From Bacteroidales bacterium (lineage in GTDB: Bacteria > Bacteroidota > Bacteroidia > Bacteroidales > UBA1715), in NCBI GenBank assembly GCA_031262005.1, contig JAISIO010000031.1, positions 1 through 8,003 on the forward strand: a stretch of 8,003 nucleotides of DNA, in the 5' to 3' direction. Position 1 is the first letter of the stretch. Every line of letters begins with the position of its first letter. The notes under the pieces were generated by a model, which saw only the letters and a list, made by a program, of their open reading frames with translations, searched no databases and had not been told where the DNA came from. The position numbers were made by a program, and so were the translations under genes. Below, piece after piece: positions 1-6,142 of the stretch.

Positions 1-112
1 CTCTAATCACTACACTCTAATCACTACACTCTAATCACTACACTCTAATCACTACACTCTAATCACTACACTCTAATCACTACACTCTAATCACTACACT
101 CTAATCACTACA
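1..112. repeat. 14-bp tandem repeat, eight exact copies
   Basis: The unit CTCTAATCACTACA is repeated eight times without a mismatch and runs off the left edge, so the true copy number is unknown. The unit can be read as two diverged 7-mers (CTCTAAT and CACTACA, 4 of 7 positions alike). Both strands contain stop codons in the repeat, so it does not code. There are no spacers between copies, so it is not a CRISPR array. It is a simple-sequence array of the kind that changes length by slippage; any function is inference. Confidence 0.95.
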
Positions 113-141
113 CTCTAACCATTAACCATTAACCATTAACC
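113..141. repeat. 7-bp tandem repeat continuing the 14-bp array
   Basis: After the last 14-mer the array passes through CTCTAAC into three CATTAAC units (120-140). They keep the same 7-bp register and share the C..TAA. pattern with half of the 14-mer. This suggests that the 14-bp array arose from a heptamer array by divergence and re-expansion. The join is seamless. Confidence 0.85.
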
Positions 142-157
142 AACGGTTGCTACGAAA

Positions 158-185
158 ATCACACATCTCATGTCTCGTATCTCAT
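158..185. repeat. short degenerate heptad array next to the phnA promoter
   Basis: Four consecutive 7-mers can be read: ATCACAC, ATCTCAT, GTCTCGT, ATCTCAT. The second and fourth are identical. The array ends 10 bp before the -7 promoter element at 196-203, so it covers the place where the -33 element would be expected, and no clear TTTG -33 box is seen there. Whether the repeats affect promoter strength is unknown. Confidence 0.6.
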
Positions 186-195
186 ATTTATTCAT

Positions 196-203
196 TACTT
201 TTG
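196..203 (+). promoter_or_regulatory. Bacteroidetes-type -7 promoter element for phnA
   Basis: TACTTTTG is an exact match to TAnnTTTG, the -7 consensus of the Bacteroidetes primary sigma factor. It lies 24 bp before the phnA start codon, giving an expected leader of about 15-20 nt that is A-rich and has no Shine-Dalgarno motif, as is usual in the phylum. No convincing -33 TTTG partner is visible upstream. Confidence 0.6.
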
Positions 204-227
204 TGCAATGAATAAAAACAAAAAAAT

Positions 228-560
228 ATGAATACCATTACAATCTGTCCTCAATGTCAATCTGAAAATATTTATTTCGACGGAACGCTCTATATATGTC
301 CCGACTGTGCTTACGAAACCAATGGATCGGATGAAAGCGCAACCGCAACCGACAACACCCCGCGCGATAGCAACGGCGCAGAACTCGCCACCGGCGATGC
401 GGTAACGGTAATACAAGATTTAAAAGTAAAAGGTTCGTCAATGGTTATTAAACGCGGAACAAAAGTAAAAAGCATTCGCTTGACCGATAATCTCGAAGAA
501 GTTGATTGCAAAATTGACGGCAGCAGCATTGTGCTTAAAACCTGTTATTTGAGGAAATAG
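228..560 (+). CDS. phnA: PhnA/YjdM-family zinc-ribbon protein
   Basis: A 110-residue protein matching the PhnA (YjdM) family along its whole length; the E. coli member is about the same size. The N-terminus is a zinc ribbon with Cys7-x2-Cys10 and Cys24-x2-Cys27, followed by an acidic, variable linker (about 33-45). The C-terminal PhnA domain carries the family blocks GDAVTVIQDLKVKGSS (56-71), KRGTKVKSIRL (74-84) and DCKIDG (93-98). Despite the name, members lie outside the core C-P lyase pathway and the cellular role is not settled; no phn genes are nearby. The ATG at 228 follows an A-rich leader and the promoter element at 196-203, and starts the zinc ribbon at the expected distance. It seems to be transcribed alone: 131 bp of repeats separate it from the next gene. 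Several shadow frames on the other strand have no merit. Confidence 0.93.
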   Translation: MNTITICPQCQSENIYFDGTLYICPDCAYETNGSDESATATDNTPRDSNGAELATGDAVTVIQDLKVKGSSMVIKRGTKVKSIRLTDNLEEVDCKIDGSSIVLKTCYLRK

Positions 561-591
561 ACTTTTTAGACACAAGACTTTTAGACACAAG
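561..591. repeat. 15/16-bp tandem duplication after phnA
   Basis: ACTTTTTAGACACAAG (561-576) is followed directly by ACTTTTAGACACAAG (577-591). The copies differ only by one T in the T-run. The duplication begins at the base after the phnA stop codon. It has no terminator-like stem. Confidence 0.85.
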
Positions 592-598
592 ACAATGA

Positions 599-680
599 GT
601 ATCTATTAAATATCAATTGAATATCCATCGAATACCTACTGAATATCATAATATCTATTGAATATCAACTGAATATCAAA
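599..680. repeat. degenerate 11-bp tandem repeat upstream of the GH9 gene
   Basis: The region reads as successive 11-mers with consensus near ATATCNAYTGA. Units start at 599, 610, 621, 632, 651 and 662, with an 8-bp truncated unit at 643-650 and a partial one at 673-680. The array ends 12 bp before the GH9 start codon, so it probably forms most of the 5' leader or promoter region. The 11-bp period is close to one helical turn, which would place AT-rich tracts on one DNA face. No TAnnTTTG element was found here, so the GH9 promoter is not located. Confidence 0.8.
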
Positions 681-691
681 ACCCCCAAAAT

Positions 692-2605
692 ATGAAAAAA
701 ATCCTATCCTTTATTATTACAACTATGGCAAGCACTATTCTTTGTGCGCAAACCTCGCCATACATCAGCATAGACCAATTTGGTTATGTGCCTCAATCGC
801 AAAAAATAGCTATTCTGCGTTCTCCGGAAGTGGGTTTTGACTCTACCGAAACATATACGCCAGCACAACTATATGCCTTAGTTGATGCGAAAACTAAAAA
901 AACAGTGTTTTCTGCCGCTCCTACTGTGTGGAACAATGGCGCAATTGATCCATCGTCGGGCGATAAAGCATGGCATTTTGATTTCTCGCCGGTAACGCAG
1001 GAAGGAACATATTACGTGCTTGATACCGAAAAGAATGTAAAATCCTACGAATTTGAAATTTCAGAGAATGTCTACAAAAACATACTCAAACAAGCCTTTA
1101 AAGTATTCTATTTTCAAAGAGCGGGTTTTCCCAAAGACGCCAAATATGCTACCGAGGCATGGGCAGATGGCGCAAGCCATTTAGGTGCATTGCAGGATAC
1201 GCAATGTCGCAAATGGAATGCAGCCAATGATGCAAGCACCGAGCGTGACGTGCAAGGTGGTTGGTACGATGCCGGCGATTTCAATAAATACACCAATTGG
1301 ACTGCTGATTATATCAACTATCTGCTTTTAGCATACGAGGAAAATCCTGCTGCTTGGACAGACGATTTCGGTATTCCCGAATCGGGGAATGCTATTCCCG
1401 ATATTATTGATGAAGTGCTGTTTGGTGCACAACACTTGCTCCGCTTACAGCAGGAAGACGGTTCGGTAATTTCTATTGTAAAACTCGACGAAGCGGCACC
1501 ACCGTCGGCGGCAAAGGGGCAAAGTCTTTGGGGCGACCCGAGCACTTCGGCTACACTTTCGGCTGCTACAAGCTATGCGTATACGGCAAAAGTGTTGAAA
1601 TCATTGTCTGTTACAAACAAAAAAGATGTAGATAGATTTGCAATTCTGTGTTCCGAATTAGAAAAAGCCGCCGAAAAGGCATGGGCGTGGGCAGAAAAAA
1701 ATCCGAATGTAACCTTTTATAACAATAGCACAGAACACGGTACGCAAGGATTAGCCGCCGGACAACAGGAAGTAGACGACCTTGCTCGCACCGAGAAAAA
1801 ATTATATGCAGCTATGCGTTTGTTTGAACTAACAGGCAATACAAAATATCAAGAATTTTTTGATGCGAATTATACGCAATCCCGCATGATTGCATGGCAA
1901 TTGGTGTTTGCTTTTGGCGAAGCCAATCAGGATATGCTTTTGAACTATGCGCAACTCAAAAATGCAACGCCCAAAGTTGCGGCACACATAAAACAAGTAT
2001 ATCGCTCGGCACTCGATACTGCTCATAATTTGCCTGCTGTGCAAAATATGATTGACCCGTATTTTGCCTATCAAAAAGATTACGTATGGGGATCGAATGG
2101 CACAAAAGCAAAACAAGGGGCTATTTTTTACAACATTGCACAATATGCTATTGATGAAACATTAACCGCAGATGCTAAACGCTATGCTGAACACTATATA
2201 CACTATTTGCATGGTGTTAATCCGTTGAATATGTGCTACCTGACAAATATGAGCAACTATGGTTCCGAACATTCGGCAAATACGGTATATCATGCATGGT
2301 TTCACTATGGTAACAAAACGTGGGGCGAAGTTGGAAAATCAACGTATGGACCAGCTCCTGGAATTTTGGTTGGTGGACCAAATCCTGCTTATGACTGGGA
2401 CGGTTGTTGCCCCAAAAATTGTGATAGTGATTACAACAATGCGCAATGTTTTGCCCATGATATTTCGCAACTGCGCAACCAACCGGCACAAAAATCATAT
2501 TTGGATATGAATATGGGCTGGCCCCTCAATCTATGGTCGGTAAGTGAAAATAGTAACGGCTATCAGGTGCATTATTTACGCTTGCTATCAAAATTTGTGA
2601 AATAA
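692..2605 (+). CDS. secreted glycoside hydrolase family 9 (endoglucanase-type)
   Basis: A 637-residue enzyme of the GH9 family, which hydrolyses beta-1,4-glucans (cellulose, mixed-linkage glucan or xyloglucan) with inversion. Residues 1-19 form a signal peptide (KK, hydrophobic core) with likely cleavage before Gln20, a common Bacteroidetes pattern. Residues about 23-123 match the N-terminal Ig-like CelD_N domain ([11 protein letters not shown]). The rest is the (alpha/alpha)6-barrel catalytic domain. [12 protein letters not shown] (189-200) supplies the paired aspartates Asp193 and Asp196, one of them the catalytic base. Near the C-terminus [13 protein letters not shown] (507-519), [12 protein letters not shown] (554-565) and [10 protein letters not shown] (615-624) are family blocks, and Glu619 is the probable acid. 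The usual H-x-R after the GxNP block reads His534-Ala-Trp. No C-terminal sorting domain or binding module is present. The gene ends 11 bp before thyA, so co-transcription is likely. The exact substrate cannot be told from sequence. Confidence 0.93.
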   Translation: MKKILSFIITTMASTILCAQTSPYISIDQFGYVPQSQKIAILRSPEVGFDSTETYTPAQLYALVDAKTKKTVFSAAPTVWNNGAIDPSSGDKAWHFDFSPVTQEGTYYVLDTEKNVKSYEFEISENVYKNILKQAFKVFYFQRAGFPKDAKYATEAWADGASHLGALQDTQCRKWNAANDASTERDVQGGWYDAGDFNKYTNWTADYINYLLLAYEENPAAWTDDFGIPESGNAIPDIIDEVLFGAQHLLRLQQEDGSVISIVKLDEAAPPSAAKGQSLWGDPSTSATLSAATSYAYTAKVLKSLSVTNKKDVDRFAILCSELEKAAEKAWAWAEKNPNVTFYNNSTEHGTQGLAAGQQEVDDLARTEKKLYAAMRLFELTGNTKYQEFFDANYTQSRMIAWQLVFAFGEANQDMLLNYAQLKNATPKVAAHIKQVYRSALDTAHNLPAVQNMIDPYFAYQKDYVWGSNGTKAKQGAIFYNIAQYAIDETLTADAKRYAEHYIHYLHGVNPLNMCYLTNMSNYGSEHSANTVYHAWFHYGNKTWGEVGKSTYGPAPGILVGGPNPAYDWDGCCPKNCDSDYNNAQCFAHDISQLRNQPAQKSYLDMNMGWPLNLWSVSENSNGYQVHYLRLLSKFVK

Positions 2606-2616
2606 TCAAACACGCC

Positions 2617-3411
2617 ATGAAACAATATTTAGACCTACTCCAAAAAGTACTCCACGAGGGAATCGAAAAAAATGACCGTACAGGCACAGGCACCATAAGT
2701 TGTTTTGGACACCAAATGCGTTTCAATTTGCAAGAAGGATTTCCGTTACTTACCACAAAAAAACTACATACTCGTTCCATTTTTTATGAGCTATTATGGT
2801 TTCTGCGTGGCGAAACCAATATTGCGTACCTCAAAGAACACAAAGTGCGAATATGGGATGAGTGGGCAGACGAAAAAGGAAACTTGGGTCCGGTATATGG
2901 CTATCAATGGCGTTCGTGGCCCGATTATGCGGGCGGACATATCGATCAAATTTCGCAACTTGTTGATGCAATTAAAACCAATCCCGATTCGCGCCGTCAT
3001 TTGCTTAGTGCGTGGAATGTGGCTATGATTGACGAAATGGCGTTGCCGCCGTGTCATATTTTGTTCCAGTTTTATGTTGCTAATGGCAAGTTGTCGTGTC
3101 AATTATATCAGCGCAGTGCCGATTTGTTTTTGGGAGTGCCCTTTAATATTGCCTCGTATGCGCTGCTTACACACATGATTGCGCAAGTGTGCGGTCTCGA
3201 AGTAGGCGAATTTATTCACACCTTTGGTGATGTTCATATCTACAACAACCACATTGAGCAATGCAATTTGCAATTGACACGCACACCAACAAAATTGCCG
3301 AAATTGAAATTAAATCCTAACGTAAAATCCATATTTGATTTTACCTACGAAGATATTGAAATTGTGGGTTATGAGGCGCAGGCGCACATAGCAGGGGAGG
3401 TGTCGGTATGA
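2617..3411 (+). CDS. thyA: thymidylate synthase
   Basis: Cytoplasmic enzyme that methylates dUMP to dTMP with 5,10-methylenetetrahydrofolate, yielding dihydrofolate. The protein has 264 residues, the same as E. coli ThyA, and key residues fall at identical positions: Arg21 in the RTGTGT loop, Glu58 and Trp80, Arg126-Arg127 (from the partner subunit in the dimer), catalytic Cys146 in ALPPCH, Arg166-Ser167-Ala-Asp169 (QRSAD), Asn177, and His207/Tyr209 (DVHIYNNH). It appears complete and active. The ATG at 2617 is 11 bp after the GH9 stop codon and its stop overlaps the folA start (ATGA). The thyA-folA order is common and couples dihydrofolate production to its reduction. No own promoter was identified, so it may be read from upstream of the GH9 gene or from an unseen internal promoter. 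Confidence 0.98.
   Translation: MKQYLDLLQKVLHEGIEKNDRTGTGTISCFGHQMRFNLQEGFPLLTTKKLHTRSIFYELLWFLRGETNIAYLKEHKVRIWDEWADEKGNLGPVYGYQWRSWPDYAGGHIDQISQLVDAIKTNPDSRRHLLSAWNVAMIDEMALPPCHILFQFYVANGKLSCQLYQRSADLFLGVPFNIASYALLTHMIAQVCGLEVGEFIHTFGDVHIYNNHIEQCNLQLTRTPTKLPKLKLNPNVKSIFDFTYEDIEIVGYEAQAHIAGEVSV
3391..3400 (+). promoter_or_regulatory. Shine-Dalgarno-like site for folA inside thyA
   Basis: GCAGGGGAGG ends 7 bp before the folA ATG and lies within the last codons of thyA. A purine-rich anti-anti-SD match of this strength contrasts with the A-rich, SD-less leaders of the other genes in the window. It may help reinitiation or translational coupling at the ATGA overlap; it could also just be the codons for Ala-Gly-Glu. 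Confidence 0.45.
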
Positions 3412-3902
3412 AAATAGCAATCATAGCGGCAGTTGCTCAGAATAATGTAATAGGCAACAACAATAGCCTCATTTGGCATTTGCCTGCCGATTTGCGTTAT
3501 TTTAAACAAAAAACCACCGGGCACCATATCATAATGGGGCGCAATACCTTTGATTCGCTTGGTGGACGCCCCTTGCCCAATCGCACAACGGTAATTATTA
3601 CTCGCAACGAGAATTACACCGCTCCCGAAGGTTGTTTGGTGGCGCATTCGTTGCAGGAAGCCATTGCGCTGTGTACCAATGATGACGAAATTTTTATCTG
3701 CGGCGGTTCGCAAATTTACGCCTTAGCATTCGATTATGCTACCGATATGTACCTAACTCGCGTGCATCATTCTTTTGAAGGCGATGCTTTGTTTCCTGAT
3801 TTTGACATTTCACAGTGGGAATTAATTAAAACAGAGCAGCAGTATGCCGATGAAAAAAATCACTATGATTTTTCGTTTAATCATTTTGTGAAACAGAATT
3901 GA
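3408..3902 (+). CDS. folA: dihydrofolate reductase
   Basis: Cytoplasmic NADPH-dependent reduction of dihydrofolate to tetrahydrofolate; the classical target of trimethoprim. The 164-residue length fits chromosomal bacterial DHFR. Visible landmarks: the N-terminal strand [17 protein letters not shown] (3-19), the substrate-loop block with Trp23 and acidic Asp28 in LPADLRYFK, the NADPH-binding [17 protein letters not shown] (43-59), ITRN (64-67), the Gly99-Gly100 pair in ICGGSQIY (97-104), and Thr117 in YLTRVH. The E. coli Met20 position is Ile22 here. The gene overlaps thyA by 4 bp (ATGA), so translation is probably coupled to that gene, whose by-product FolA recycles. A palindromic element starts 9 bp after the stop codon. 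Confidence 0.97.
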   Translation: MKIAIIAAVAQNNVIGNNNSLIWHLPADLRYFKQKTTGHHIIMGRNTFDSLGGRPLPNRTTVIITRNENYTAPEGCLVAHSLQEAIALCTNDDEIFICGGSQIYALAFDYATDMYLTRVHHSFEGDALFPDFDISQWELIKTEQQYADEKNHYDFSFNHFVKQN

Positions 3903-3911
3903 AAGGCTGTA

Positions 3912-3933
3912 GAGACGTGGCGTGCCGCGTCTC
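3912..3933. repeat. GC-rich palindrome after folA, REP-like
   Basis: GAGACGTGGC and GCCGCGTCTC flank a 2-base centre and can form a 10-bp stem with one G-T pair (in practice 9 bp with a 4-base loop). No T-run follows on either strand, so it is not a standard intrinsic terminator, though it might protect the 3' end of the thyA-folA transcript. Similar GAGACG...CGTCTC palindromes are, from memory, dispersed repeats in Bacteroidetes and cyanobacteria; a genome-wide count is needed to confirm that. Confidence 0.6.
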
Positions 3934-4014
3934 CGACTTCACCATAATTAGAGCAAGCACACTGAAAGTTGCACTCCACTAATCCCCGTAAAACTTTTGT
4001 CGGTTTTTTGCATA

Positions 4015-4056
4015 TTCGGTGAGTGTGCTTCACCGAAATAGCTGTAATTCGGTGAA
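4015..4056. repeat. direct-inverted-direct triad of TTCGGTGA
   Basis: TTCGGTGA occurs at 4015-4022 and again at 4048-4055, with its reverse complement TCACCGAA at 4030-4037 between them. The middle copy can pair with the first (8 bp, 7-base loop) or, as TTCACCGAA/TTCGGTGAA, with the last (9 bp, 10-base loop), but not with both. The layout allows alternative hairpins in RNA from either strand. Confidence 0.8.
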
Positions 4057-4087
4057 TTGATAAAAAATAGAATATTGTTGATGTGGC

Positions 4088-4146
4088 ATTTAGCGCTTAT
4101 TTTAAAATACTTCGCTAAATCTATGCAAAAAACTATACATTTAGCG
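4088..4146. repeat. direct-inverted-direct triad of ATTTAGCG
   Basis: ATTTAGCG occurs at 4088-4095 and 4139-4146, with its reverse complement CGCTAAAT at 4113-4120 between them. The 17 bases between the first two arms contain the perfect 12-bp palindrome TATTTTAAAATA (4098-4109), so the first hairpin is nested. The plan is the same as in the TTCGGTGA triad 32 bp to the left, with a different sequence. Confidence 0.75.
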
Positions 4147-4289
4147 AGTTGTTTTGCTCTTATCAAATGCACTTTTCTGCTCCGCCGTTGCAATGCCCAA
4201 ATAGGGTGTAGATGTATAACTCGTTCAAGCAAAATCAAACACTTTTTTCTTTGCGCATACAGTATTTTTTGATAACTTGCCAACCTTTT

Positions 4290-4356
4290 ACAGAAAGAAT
4301 CGTGCGATGTTGTGAGCGTGGCATTAAACAAAGATGGCATCTTTCTGTCTTTTTTT
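4290..4356 (+). terminator. possible terminator or attenuator in the rsmE leader
   Basis: ACAGAAAGA (4290-4298) and TCTTTCTGT (4340-4348) are perfect 9-bp complements, followed after one C by seven Ts (4350-4356). The 41-base loop contains a small ATCG/CGAT hairpin and an overlapping AAAGATG/CATCTTT inverted repeat. The stem is AT-rich and the loop is long, so it is a weak candidate. It would end leftward-originating transcripts 36 bp before rsmE, or act as a leader element if rsmE is transcribed from further upstream. Confidence 0.3.
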
Positions 4357-4392
4357 CCAGATAACTCAAACTACATCTAAAATCGAATAATC

Positions 4393-5094
4393 ATGCACTT
4401 ATTCTACTCTACTTCCGTAACAAATAACCAGATAACTCTTCATGATGAAGAGAAAAACCACTGCACAAAAGTTCTACGCAAAACCATCGGTGATGTTGTT
4501 CATATTATTGATGGCAGAGGAAATTTGTACGAAAGTCGCATAGAAGCAATTAATAAACATGACTGTTTGTGTTCCGTTCTGAGCAGCACACCGCAATTCG
4601 GCACACATAATTATAAACTAACTATGTGCGTTGCTCCCACAAAAAACAGCGATAGATTTGAGTTCTTTGTAGAAAAAGCCGTTGAATTTGGTATTGACGA
4701 AATTATCCCTATTCGCACCGACAATTCCGAACGGAAAATTCTAAAACTCGATCGTATTGAAAAAATTATTCTTTCGGCTATGAAACAATCTTACAAAGCC
4801 GACAAACCGGTGTTACACGAACTGACCGATTTTGCCGATGTGCTCAACCGTCCGTTTGCAGGCACGGCATGCATTGCGCACTGCTACGAAGGCACAAAAC
4901 AGAAACTTTCGCATATTCTTCCGCATAATTCCACTGTGTGTATAGCTATTGGTCCCGAAGGCGATTTTTCGGAACAGGAAGTATCTCAGGCTCTTGCAAA
5001 ACAATGGCAAGCAATTACGTTGGGAGAAAGTCGTTTGCGTACCGAAACTGCGGCTATTGCTGCTGTTCATAGTGTGTATTCGTTTTTTTGTTAA
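4393..5094 (+). CDS. rsmE: 16S rRNA (uracil-1498-N3)-methyltransferase RsmE
   Basis: SPOUT-family methyltransferase that uses S-adenosylmethionine to methylate N3 of U1498 in 16S rRNA, near the decoding centre of the 30S subunit. The 233-residue length is normal. The N-terminal part (about 1-70) is the PUA-like RNA-binding domain, with HCTKVLRKTIGD (23-34). The C-terminal knotted domain carries PTKNSDRFEFFVEKAVEFG (82-100), SER (112-114), KQS (131-133), IGPEGDFSEQE (186-196) and LGESRLRTETA (210-220), the last two forming the cofactor-binding knot. The Gly of the more common GPEGGF is Asp191 here. It starts at the ATG at 4393 after an A-rich leader and stands alone: 490 bp from folA and 201 bp from exbB. 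No exact TAnnTTTG promoter was found; TATTTTTTG at 4263-4271 is off by one spacer base. Confidence 0.95.
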   Translation: MHLFYSTSVTNNQITLHDEEKNHCTKVLRKTIGDVVHIIDGRGNLYESRIEAINKHDCLCSVLSSTPQFGTHNYKLTMCVAPTKNSDRFEFFVEKAVEFGIDEIIPIRTDNSERKILKLDRIEKIILSAMKQSYKADKPVLHELTDFADVLNRPFAGTACIAHCYEGTKQKLSHILPHNSTVCIAIGPEGDFSEQEVSQALAKQWQAITLGESRLRTETAAIAAVHSVYSFFC

Positions 5095-5102
5095 TTTCGG
5101 CA

Positions 5103-5114
5103 TAAAAGCTTTTA
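5103..5114. repeat. palindrome downstream of rsmE
   Basis: TAAAAGCTTTTA is a perfect 12-bp palindrome beginning 9 bp after the rsmE stop codon. The stem is AT-rich with no loop and no T-run after it, so a terminator role is only a weak possibility. Confidence 0.35.
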
Positions 5115-5241
5115 GCGGCAAATCGTTCCAATATCTTGTAATCAAAACCCTTGCAAAAGGCTTATAATAGCGAAAAAAGAATGCCGTAATAAAATTTCAA
5201 AAAATCATGGTGAAATCACATTCTATTAAAAAAAATAGTTC

Positions 5242-5249
5242 TATCTTTG
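5242..5249 (+). promoter_or_regulatory. Bacteroidetes-type -7 promoter element of the exb-ton operon
   Basis: TATCTTTG is an exact match to the TAnnTTTG -7 consensus, followed by GCGAC as often seen in strong Bacteroidetes promoters. Transcription would begin near 5253-5258 and give a leader of about 40 nt, almost entirely A and T, before the exbB ATG at 5296. No clear -33 TTTG is visible about 20 bp upstream; a CTATT/AATAG inverted repeat around an A-run (5223-5238) sits in that spacer. Confidence 0.7.
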
Positions 5250-5295
5250 CGACAAATATTTTTATATTAAATTTTAAACCAAATAATTTTATTTT

Positions 5296-6087
5296 ATGGA
5301 AGTGAAAAAATCAAGAGGCATTTCTGCCTTTGCAGTAATCGTAGTCAGCGTCATTTTAGCTGAAATGTTTTTCTTTTTTGTACTTGGTGCAGGCAGTAAT
5401 TTTGAAGGTGGCGACCCGGCTAATCACCCGATTAACCTTTTGGGTACAATGTTCAAAGGTGGTTTTGTGGTGCCAATCATTTTGTCGTTATTGTTAACAG
5501 TACTTATTTTAAGTGTTGAGCGTTTCTTTGCTCTTAACAAAGCGAAAGGTAAAGGCAATCTTGTGAAATTCGTTGCCAACGTAAAACAAGCGTTGAAACA
5601 GGGTGATTTTGCAGCAGCACAACAAATTTGCGATGAACAACAAGGTTCGGTTGCTGCTATTGTTGATGCAGGTTTGAGAAAATACAAAGAAGTAGAAGGT
5701 TTAGATCTTCCAAAAGAATCGAAAATAGCTCAAATTAAAGAAGAAGTAGAAGAAGCTACTGCGTTGCAGTTGCCTTCAATGCAGCAAAATTTATCAATCA
5801 TTGCAACTATTTCAACTCTTGGTACTCTTCTCGGTTTGTTCGGTACGGTATTGGGTATGATTAAATCGTTCCAAGCTCTTGCAGGCGGTTCGGGTGGTGT
5901 TGACTCTATGGCTCTTTCGGTAGGTATTTCCGAAGCGTTGATCAATACTGCGAATGGTATTGCTACAGGTTCTTGTGCAATTATTTCTTACGCATTCTTT
6001 AGCGGTAAAGTTGATAATATGACTTATGCTATTGAAGAAATCGGCTTTGCTTTAACACAAGCATTCTCCGAAACTCACGAAAAATAA
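5296..6087 (+). CDS. exbB: ExbB-type proton channel (MotA/TolQ/ExbB family)
   Basis: Inner-membrane proton channel of the TonB motor; its pentamer surrounds an ExbD dimer and uses the proton gradient to drive TonB. The 263 residues show four hydrophobic segments: about 10-32 (an extra N-terminal helix common in Bacteroidetes), 57-77, 167-187 and 209-235. Family landmarks are VERFFAL (74-80) at the end of the second helix, GLFGTVLGMIKSF (180-192) and ISEALINTANGIATG (211-225). Thr184 and Thr218 line up with the proton-path residues Thr148 and Thr181 of E. coli ExbB. The soluble part (80-165) is the cytoplasmic domain. The start follows the promoter at 5242-5249 and an AT-rich leader. First gene of exbB-exbD-exbD-tonB; the presence of tonB favours an Exb rather than a TolQ or MotA role. 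Confidence 0.93.
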   Translation: MEVKKSRGISAFAVIVVSVILAEMFFFFVLGAGSNFEGGDPANHPINLLGTMFKGGFVVPIILSLLLTVLILSVERFFALNKAKGKGNLVKFVANVKQALKQGDFAAAQQICDEQQGSVAAIVDAGLRKYKEVEGLDLPKESKIAQIKEEVEEATALQLPSMQQNLSIIATISTLGTLLGLFGTVLGMIKSFQALAGGSGGVDSMALSVGISEALINTANGIATGSCAIISYAFFSGKVDNMTYAIEEIGFALTQAFSETHEK

Positions 6088-6117
6088 TATATAGTTATTA
6101 GCGTTACGAAGGGTGTG

Positions 6118-6142
6118 GTGTGCAGTAATCAAAACTGCACAC
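6118..6142 (+). promoter_or_regulatory. strong hairpin between exbB and exbD
   Basis: GTGTGCAGT (6118-6126) and ACTGCACAC (6134-6142) form a perfect 9-bp stem with a 7-base loop (AATCAAA), extendable by a G-T pair. GGGT (6111-6114) and ACCC (6155-6158) could pair outside it. No T-run follows, so it is not a typical terminator. Placed in the 101-bp gap after exbB, it could stabilise the exbB message or partly reduce read-through, keeping ExbB more abundant than ExbD. That role is inference. Confidence 0.6.

Larger units (their letters stand above)
3903..4392. other. 490-bp structured intergenic region between folA and rsmE
   Basis: No convincing gene was found here on either strand. The stretch holds a GC-rich palindrome just after folA, two sets of short repeats arranged direct-inverted-direct, an AT palindrome, and a stem followed by a T-run shortly before rsmE; these are listed separately. 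An antisense frame of 130 codons (4340 down to 3948) is open, but its translation is rich in Ser, Lys, Cys and Leu with no recognisable domain. From memory, its end resembles translated intergenic repeats often annotated as hypothetical proteins in Bacteroidetes; this is unverified. No tRNA fold or transposase remnant was recognised. Confidence 0.6.

Noticed and set aside
1..112. CRISPR-like array
   Set aside because: The repeats are directly abutting, with no unique spacers, and only 14 bp long.
195..529. Three antisense frames of 67-73 codons over phnA
   Set aside because: They overlap a clearly conserved zinc-ribbon protein, have Arg/Cys-rich low-quality translations and no domains; they are shadows of phnA.
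692..748. Lipoprotein signal for the GH9 enzyme
   Set aside because: Cys18 is preceded by Thr-Ile-Leu, which lacks the small residue needed just before the lipobox Cys; cleavage before Gln20 by signal peptidase I fits better.
2217..2510. Overlapping frames on both strands at the 3' end of the GH9 gene
   Set aside because: Neither has a recognisable domain, and the GH9 frame is conserved through this part.
4145..4234. Possible pseudoknot or tRNA-like fold (CGAGTT and TTTTGCT with later complements AACTCG and AGCAAAA)
   Set aside because: The complementary 6-7 bp pairs fall in crossing order and are AT-rich; no acceptor or T-arm of a tRNA can be assembled, and chance cannot be excluded without covariation data.
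4057..4272. A 71-codon + strand frame in the folA-rsmE gap
   Set aside because: No ribosome site or promoter, translation is Cys/Ile/Leu-rich without domain, and it runs through the inverted repeats, so it reads as non-coding.
4813..5145. A 110-codon antisense frame over the end of rsmE
   Set aside because: It lies opposite the conserved SAM-binding knot of RsmE and has no domain of its own.
5149..5160. CCTT-GCAA-AAGG mini-hairpin as terminator of rsmE
   Set aside because: Only a 4-bp stem and no following T-run.
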